Assembly (NCBI GenBank): GCA_036346275.1
Contig: CM070722.1
Location: 60,239,524 to 60,303,523 of the forward strand
Source of the DNA: Otatea glauca
Lineage: Eukaryota > Streptophyta > Magnoliopsida > Poales > Poaceae
Direction of reading: 5' to 3'
Length of the DNA stretch: 64,000 nucleotides
Numbering within the stretch: position 1 is the stretch's first letter; each line of letters begins with the position of its first letter. Positions 58,285 through 64,000 of the stretch are shown here, in pieces. A model generated the notes under the pieces. That model ran no database searches, was not told the DNA's origin, and saw only the letters and a list, made by a program, of their open reading frames with translations. A program made the position numbers and the translations under genes.

Positions 58285-59844
58285 ATGGAGGAGCAATCCA
58301 CCCCGAGCCCGAGCCCTAGCCCTAGTAGGTTCCTCAACCTCCACCCAACCACCGGTGTTGCCGCCGATGATGACATACCGTGGCAAGACCTCGTGGCGAG
58401 GAAGAAATAAGAAGCCCGAAGGCGGTATACCATCTCGGAGGTCTCGAAGTGGGGCCCTATTGCACCGCCAAAGTTCGTAGCAAAGTCTGCAGAACAACTG
58501 CGGGTATATCGCAAGGGAGAGAGTGCCAATCACCTTTTGGATTGACACAAAGTGCGATACCATCAAACGGATCTATGGACGGAGCTCAAACAAACCTTTG
58601 AATTCCCGAAGAAGATGAACACGCGTGCGTCGGGATGCGTTGATGACCATGGATGCGGCATGGAGGAACTTCAAGGCGGTGAATACTACTTATGTGAAGA
58701 AAAACCGATCGGCCATCGGGGACTACCCAAACTTAGAACCATATTGGGATGATTTCGTGTCGATGAAGCAAAGTGAAGCAGCAAAGAAGTCCAGCGAGGA
58801 CCACATAAACATCGGAAGAAGGAACATCCATCCACACAGACTTGGTGCGGTGGGTACATTTGGTAAAATCCTCAATGGGAGAGGCGAAGCGAATCACTAC
58901 TGATCGTGGTACAAGTCAATTGGCGGACTACGGACCGAGTCAAGCACTACGTGCTAGCGAGGGCAAGTGTCACGTCTGGTGGGGCTTATCCTTGAAATAG
59001 CGATGACGAAGCAATGTCGCAAAGGGTCCGGGAGTCAGACGTCGAGTCTTCCCAAGGAACATTCCAACCGGATAGGAGAGCGGCGAACTAACACGTGCCC
59101 CGGGAAACAAGGAGCATCCTGGACGGACACGAGGTGTCGGGGTTAAGGTTCCGTGGAAGACAGGATTCCCAGAGCACCTTCACACTTACAAGAGTCGAAA
59201 GAGAGCTAGAGAAGCGTTTGCCGAAATAGAAATGATGAAGGAAAAGATGCTTGAGAATTACAAGGCACAATAGAACAACAAGTACAACAAGTCATGAGCG
59301 ATCAAGCCGAGAACATTGTTACGACCACCCTCCGAATCGTCGCGTTAGCGATTGCGCATCCGCCCACTTGTAGAACGGGACATGGGTCATTATCACGTGG
59401 ACAACATACATGACCCCACACCGTGCGACTTACTTTGCCGTCATGAACATATTCATTCAGGTGATATCGGGCATAGCGTACCCATGCCAAGAAGGAGGTG
59501 TATTGCACAACTCTGCGATAGCGCCGGGATATGCAAAGGTCCAGGTGGACACGGTTAATCCCCAGTTTGCCAACCTCGGGCTAGAAATGCCCCCGAACGG
59601 CAAGATTACAACTCTAGGAAGTGCCGTCCACTCATTCATCCAGTGGCGCAAACGTGACATCACCTTAGACCATCATGAAGTGCCTGTTCCTCCTGAGGTG
59701 AACCTGCCAGCCCCTCCTGAGGTGACCCTGCCGGCCTCTCCTGCAGTGAACCTCGCACAGTCGTCACCAACACATCAGCGTACAAAAGTTAGTGCGACAA
59801 CTTCAGTTGACCGACTTAAAAACCCTCCTCTGAAGGCATGGTAG
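58285..59844 (+). pseudogene. Second CACTA gene, N-terminal part (Transposase_24 / Ptta type)
   Basis: The ATG at 58285 gives MEEQSTPSPSPSPSRFLNLH and is stopped by TAA near 58408; similarity goes on with ISEVSKWGPIAPPKF, the En/Spm-type signature GYIARERVPITFW, then DLWTELKQTFEFPKKM. In the third frame 58625 onward TMDAAWRNFKAVNTTYVKKN, GDYPNLEPYWDDFVSMKQS and RRNIHPHRLGAVGTFGKI form the core of the plant transposase family PF03004. Around 59410-59844 there follow a well-preserved block (SGIAYPCQEGGVLHNSAIAP, GYAKVQVDTVNPQFANLGLE, LGSAVHSFIQWRKRDI) and a Pro-rich tail with three PPEVNLPA-like repeats. The protein corresponds by position to TNPA/TNP1. It is disrupted by at least four frame breaks. 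Confidence 0.8.
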
Positions 59845-59898
59845 AATAGACAAGCCATATCAGCGAGGTCAGGCGAAGCCAGAACAGAGTATAATGTT

Positions 59899-61195
59899 GT
59901 GTGCGAGAAAAGTAAGGGTAAAGCGGTCTCCAAAGGACAAGCTGCTGAAGAAAGACTGAAATACGAATTGGGGAAGTCGTTTGTCACCCCTTCGAAGCTT
60001 GATAGTCTAACAGTGCAGCTAAGGCGATTACATGAATGGTATATGGAGCGATCGAACCAACATGTACTCCCGAAGGTGATCACTGCCATTTTCAGAGAGG
60101 AACATTTCCACCATGAGGGACTGTTGCTTCATGATAGAATTCAATGAGTTGCACAACATGTACTATCAAGATGCCCTCGACGTGTCTCTTATGAGATCTT
60201 TGGTCATTTGTAAGTGTCCAATATAAAAATCATTGTCTACATTCATGTAATACCGATAAATGTGATGTCTAAATCATTTGTTATGTAGATACGAGTTGAT
60301 CGAACTAAAAGAACCAAAGGACCGCATGGCGTTCCTCGATCAGGGAGCGGTTTGCCACCGAAATCAAAAGAGTACCAAAGGAAGTCGAGGACTACGTATA
60401 TAACGCTCTCATCAAACTCCAAGACAAGGAGTTCATACTTTTACCATACAATTTCAAGTAAGTGGCTCACTAGCTAGTTCAACTACTTGTTGATCTCGTT
60501 CTTTGCTCAGGTTAGGACTAATGACTACGTCATCATACATGTGTATGTAGTTTCCACTGGATTCTCGTAGTAATTACTCCAGATAAAAGCAAGATGCTGA
60601 TCTTGAACTCGCGGGACAAAGATCCAAAAGACTACAAAGATATGACAAGTCTAGTGAATAGGGCCTTCAAAGCATATTGTAAAAAGTGCTCGAGACATCG
60701 TCCTTTCCATAAATCACTGACAATCCGTACTAAATTTCCGGTACGCACAAAAACAATTTTCCTATATCGCACCTCGTAGTCAATAACTCCTTCAATGTCG
60801 TGTAAGTTTATTCAATTTTTTGCAGTGCCACAAGCAGCCGCCAGGAACAAATTTATGTGGGTACTTCGTGTGCCAATACATGCGCAAAATCTTAGGCTCT
60901 ACAATAGTAAACAATGACGTAGAGGTTTGTCACGCTAACATCACACATTGATTTGCACATCTCATTCTCTATATAAGCTCTTAAGACAGACTTTTTCTAT
61001 CTATAGTGTTTGAAGTTGCCTACGGGAGGACTGGTTCCAAATGAAATCCAAGGCATTCAAGGACAGCTCGCCTACTTCATCATGAAGGAAGTACTCAATA
61101 AGAACGGCGAGTTTCATGACCCAGATAATAACGATGAAGTCTTCCATACTCATCTGCCACCTCCTGAGGCCCCTACCAACAGTGAAGACTCGTAG
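59899..61195 (+). pseudogene. Second CACTA gene, C-terminal part with Ulp1-type (C48) protease domain
   Basis: Ulp1/C48 proteases remove SUMO from proteins; the role in transposons is unknown. The exons read SFVTPSKLDSLTVQLRRLHE (59899-60147), YELIELKEPKDRM and VEDYVYNALIKLQDKEFILL with PYNF (60288-60457, donor GTAAGT at 60458), and, after an acceptor TATGTAG, FHWILVVITPDKSKMLILNS. Then come CHKQ-type QPPGTNLCGYFVCQYMRKIL at about 60830-60880 and CLKLPTGGLVPNEIQGIQGQ to the stop at 61195. Catalytic His is at 60555-60557, Gln at 60835-60837 and Cys at 60856-60858. The Asp expected in the ILDS position is AAC (Asn) at 60606-60608. Exon borders are good, but breaks upstream leave no full protein. 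Confidence 0.78.
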
Positions 61196-61617
61196 GCTTA
61201 TAGTTCACAAAACTAGTTAATTTTTTTCTTACGGTGGTGTAAATTGATGTTTCATTGAATGTCAAGTTTAGTATTGGATGGCATGGCTTGCACATGTTCT
61301 AATTTCTGTCATTTGATTTAAGAAGTTGTGATTGATCTGCGCTTGTGTTGTTGCCCTTCTCCCATGCGTGTGTGTGTTGATGGGTGGTGTGTGTGTGTGT
61401 GCGTGCGCTCTAGACGAGGAGCGCTCCCTCTATTGCTTTTCTCCGTGCCCTTTCATGATGGCTAGTAGAGCTTTTTATAGACGTGGGTGATGGATGAATA
61501 CGAAAAGAGCTCAGCCTCAAAACTGCACCATTACAGCAGGTTTATTTGATTGCTTGATTTAGTTGTCGAAGTTTCCTTTTGCATCTTTACCGTCCATTCA
61601 TAAGAGATTTGATTACA
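61196..61617 (+). other. 3' region of the second CACTA gene
   Basis: Probable 3' UTR and spacer. A GT-rich microsatellite lies at about 61365-61405. No further gene is recognised. Confidence 0.4.
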
Positions 61618-61800
61618 TGGTCCTTATATTTTTAGATGATGTGTTTTACTCTAATGTATGATAGTAAATGCCATTAAAAATAGCTAAATGGAGATTATAG
61701 AAGGAAAAATAGTAAAAAGTAGGATCAAAATTGTAGAATGATATGTATTTAGGAATAAAAATTGAAAAATAGAATGTCACATATTCAAAAATAGAGGGAG
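61618..61800. mobile_element. Stowaway-like MITE inside the CACTA element
   Basis: The right end is the inverse of CTCCCTCTATTTTTGAATAT and is followed by TA. The left end, near TCCTTATATTTTTAGATGAT, is diverged, so the start is approximate. It is AT-rich and non-coding. If real, it inserted into the CACTA element. Confidence 0.5.
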
Positions 61801-62054
61801 TATAAACTAGCTAATGCATGTACAACATTTGGAGGATGCCACGGCATTCACATGGAATAAGACGGCAATGGATCGGCTAGATTTGTGATACAACAAAAGT
61901 GATCTATTTAGCTTTCCATAGTATGATATATAATGACTTCATTTACGTACTCTGAGAAATATTGATGCAAAGATGACTGAACTGGAGAAGGGAGCAGGTC
62001 CAGCGGGAGGCATGCCCTACACCATCACCATGATCGAGCGCCTCATGCATGAGA

Positions 62055-62335
62055 CACTTTAATTGTACATTGTAATTGTGTATATTGTAATTGTGTATAT
62101 GCAAAATCTGTGATTGTAATTGTGATTGATGTATTATATGTAATTGTGATTGATGTATTATATTGTAGTTGTGTATATGCAAAATATGTGATTGTTGTAC
62201 ATTATAATTGTGTATATGCAAAATTGCAATTGTGATTGATGTATTATATTGTAGTTGTGTATATGCGAAATCTGTGATTGTTGTACATTGTAACTGTGTA
62301 TATACAAAATTTGTGATTGATGTATTATATGTTTC
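62055..62335 (+). repeat. AT-rich tandem repeat near the right CACTA end
   Basis: The words TGTAATTGTGTATATGCAAA, ATCTGTGATTG and TGATGTATTATAT recur about five times with spacing of 55-75 bp. The array lies just inside the right subterminal array. Confidence 0.8.
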
Positions 62336-62401
62336 AGAGGATATGGCTAGCAGCACCTGAGGCTAGCCCAAAATGCAGTTTTTTATTTTTTCGGTCAGGT
62401 A

Positions 62402-62776
62402 CTATCTGTGGCGGTTGGTGGATAGAACCGCCACAGATAATATAGTTATCTGTGGCGGTTGGTGTATAGAACCGCCACAGATAATATAGTTATCTGTGGC
62501 GGTTGGTGGGAAGAACCGCCACAGATAATATTGTTATCTGTGGCGGTTGTAGGAAAGAACCGTCACAGATAGTGTAGTTATCTGTGGCGGTTGGTGGATA
62601 GAACCGCCACAGATAGTATTGTTATCTGTGACGGTTAGTGTGTAGAACCGTCACAGATAACACTTATCTATGGCGGTTAGAAAACCGCCACTGATAATCC
62701 TCGATTATCAGTGCCACTATATCTGTGGCAGTTCAATAACCGCCACTGATGGCAGTTATGAACCGTCACTGATGAC
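62402..62776 (+). repeat. Right subterminal repeat array of the CACTA element
   Basis: Successive units of about 46 bp read TTATCTGTGGCGGTTGGTG, a short loop GGATAGAA, and the inverse CCGCCACAGATAA. Six to seven such hairpin units are followed by shorter CAGTGGCGG-type copies up to the terminal repeat. The units are nearly identical to each other. Confidence 0.92.
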
Positions 62777-62795
62777 CTTTTCCAGTGTAGTGGTA

Positions 62796-64000
62796 CTACG
62801 CTGGCCCCTCCTATCAGGCAGTAATTTGCAAAATCTGTAAGCCTAGCATCACATATATGTATGCATGGAACCAATAAAGTGTAAGTATAATGGACCACAC
62901 ATGCATGCATAGACATAGCTAGCTAGAGTACTCCATTTGATAATCACCATATATGTAAGAACAAAATAGCCCTTAGTCGCACGCACTGATCGATAGATGG
63001 GCCGGCTTTCTGAATTCTCCTTGGAGACCAAAACCCACAGCTATCGATCAGCCAGTGTGTTACTGCAAATTAAGCCACATCTAACAACAACTCGATCTCT
63101 CGTGTTCTCTCCTCTTCCTCTCATGTATAGAGAGAGAGAGAGAGAGATGGATGTGAAGGGCAGGTAAGGTAGAGCGAAGAGTCCCAATCAAGCCCATGAA
63201 TGCTTGGAGAGGAGCACAATCTATTGCACCCTCTTCCTACACTGTTCCCATTTAAGCTCCACACTGTTCATCTTCCTTCCATTATACCTTCACGACCTTG
63301 CCTGTCGGTTGGGAGTTACATGACCTGCATGCTATTGCGCGCTATTTCTATTGCTATCTCACTAGCTAGTATACTACACACTATACATGCAAGACGCAAC
63401 CCCACACGCCAATACCCAATAGATTGCTGCTGGAGTAGTACCATATGCGAATACGCTACTAGCCAGTCCAGTGGGTACGAGTCCTGCCACTTCCATTGCT
63501 AGGGTCAAGGAGAAAACACCACAAGTGAAGCCACTACTGTTTAGCATTCAAGATCAAGCTAGGCCAGTAAATCGATCCAACTGTGCATGCATGGCCTAGC
63601 TAGGGTTTGCCTCTCCGTGCATGCATGGGTGGATGCAGATATGGTCCCACCAGGCTGTGGCACTGCTGGGCCTTGGCTTGGCCCGCATAGGGGCCCAAGG
63701 TGTCTGTGTCAAATGGGCTTGCTTAGGGCATGCAGGCGCGTCGTTGGATGCTATCTTGTCATTGGAGGTAGGTCCTTCCTGTACTGTTCATCTGAGTCGG
63801 AGAAATTAGTTGCGTTGCTGTTGTCCCTCACTTTTTGCAGGTTTGATTGTCGGGGCCTTCCGATCGATCCTACGGCTCTACGCAGTATTAAGTGAAAGAT
63901 GGATTATTTTATCAACAGTGCTGTTTGTGCTTTTCCTCTTTATTTATTAACCTCCCTGATACAATTAAACAAAAGTACTCGATAGTATAGCGTATTTTTG
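62796..64000. other. Intergenic DNA right of the CACTA element
   Basis: No gene is recognised. A GA microsatellite lies at about 63129-63147, directly before ATGGATGTGAAGGGCAG-GTAAGG, which looks like a small first exon but has no recognisable continuation. TGCATGCATGG words recur near 63580 and 63620. Confidence 0.4.

Larger units (their letters stand above)
51245..62792 (+). mobile_element. CACTA (En/Spm) DNA transposon, complete ends, genes decayed
   Basis: The element starts CACTACGTCAAAACCTG and ends with the inverse of CACTACACTGGAAAAGGTC. The 3-bp target duplication GTA lies at 51242-51244 and 62793-62795. Both ends carry arrays of a subterminal motif, GTGGCGGTT / AACCGCCAC. Inside are a TNP2-type transposase remnant (52516-55738) and a second gene with a Transposase_24-like region and an Ulp1-type protease domain (58285-61195). 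Ends, 3-bp duplication, subterminal arrays and TNP2 together define CACTA. Its length is 11,548 bp. Confidence 0.95.

Noticed and set aside
63147..63170. ATGGATGTGAAGGGCAG followed by GTAAGG as a first exon
   Set aside because: No matching second exon or family could be found in the remaining 800 bases.
1..64000. CRISPR arrays, prophage or bacterial operons
   Set aside because: The tandem repeats here lack unique equal-length spacers and lie in transposons; no bacterial gene signals are present.

Overview
The window is plant nuclear DNA, very probably from a grass (Poaceae). Supporting signs are Stowaway-type MITEs with CTCCCTCC ends, a Tat-lineage Ty3/gypsy element with an antisense extra ORF, a CACTA element with grass-style TNP2 and Ulp1-like genes, a MuDR-like element, and long AT-rich intergenic stretches beside GC-rich coding remnants. 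The genus cannot be named from sequence alone. There are no bacterial-type genes and no rRNA or tRNA gene that I can support.

Layout. 1-7.6 kb: intergenic DNA, two related MITE-like copies, a faint multi-exon gene remnant on the minus strand (2.7-3.4 kb) and a pentatricopeptide-repeat (PPR) pseudogene (5.2-6.9 kb, minus). 7.75-8.5 kb: the only gene that looks intact, a two-exon gene for an acidic 170-residue protein with a TATA box. 10.19-14.55 kb: a complete Mutator-like element (MULE) with 9-bp target duplication and two decayed genes. 15.5-31.4 kb: GC-rich repeat DNA split by a 13.6-kb Tat-type Ty3/gypsy element (16,323-29,955, minus, 5-bp duplication GAGGG) with gag-PR-RT-RH-INT remnants and an antisense multi-exon ORF. 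32.5-33.0 kb: a polygalacturonase fragment. 34.2-36.7 kb: an LTR-like block. 38.2-38.75 kb: the last coding exon of an RNA polymerase I largest-subunit gene copy. 41-51 kb: mostly AT-rich intergenic DNA with MITEs, an exact 85-bp tandem duplication and a 1.2-kb foldback element. 51.245-62.792 kb: a complete CACTA element (3-bp duplication GTA) with decayed TNP2, a Transposase_24-like gene and an Ulp1-type protease domain. 62.8-64 kb: intergenic.

How it fits together. Most of the window is layered transposons; every host gene recognised except one is broken. Nesting order is readable: the Tat element sits inside a G-rich repeat array whose unit reads through when the insertion is removed. The MULE and the CACTA element share an arrangement: each has copies of its terminal repeat motif not only at its ends but also in the spacer between its two genes, where a promoter or silencing target could lie. 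That parallel, the foldback element and the antisense gene of the Tat element are the most interesting structures here. I found no clearly new enzyme system.
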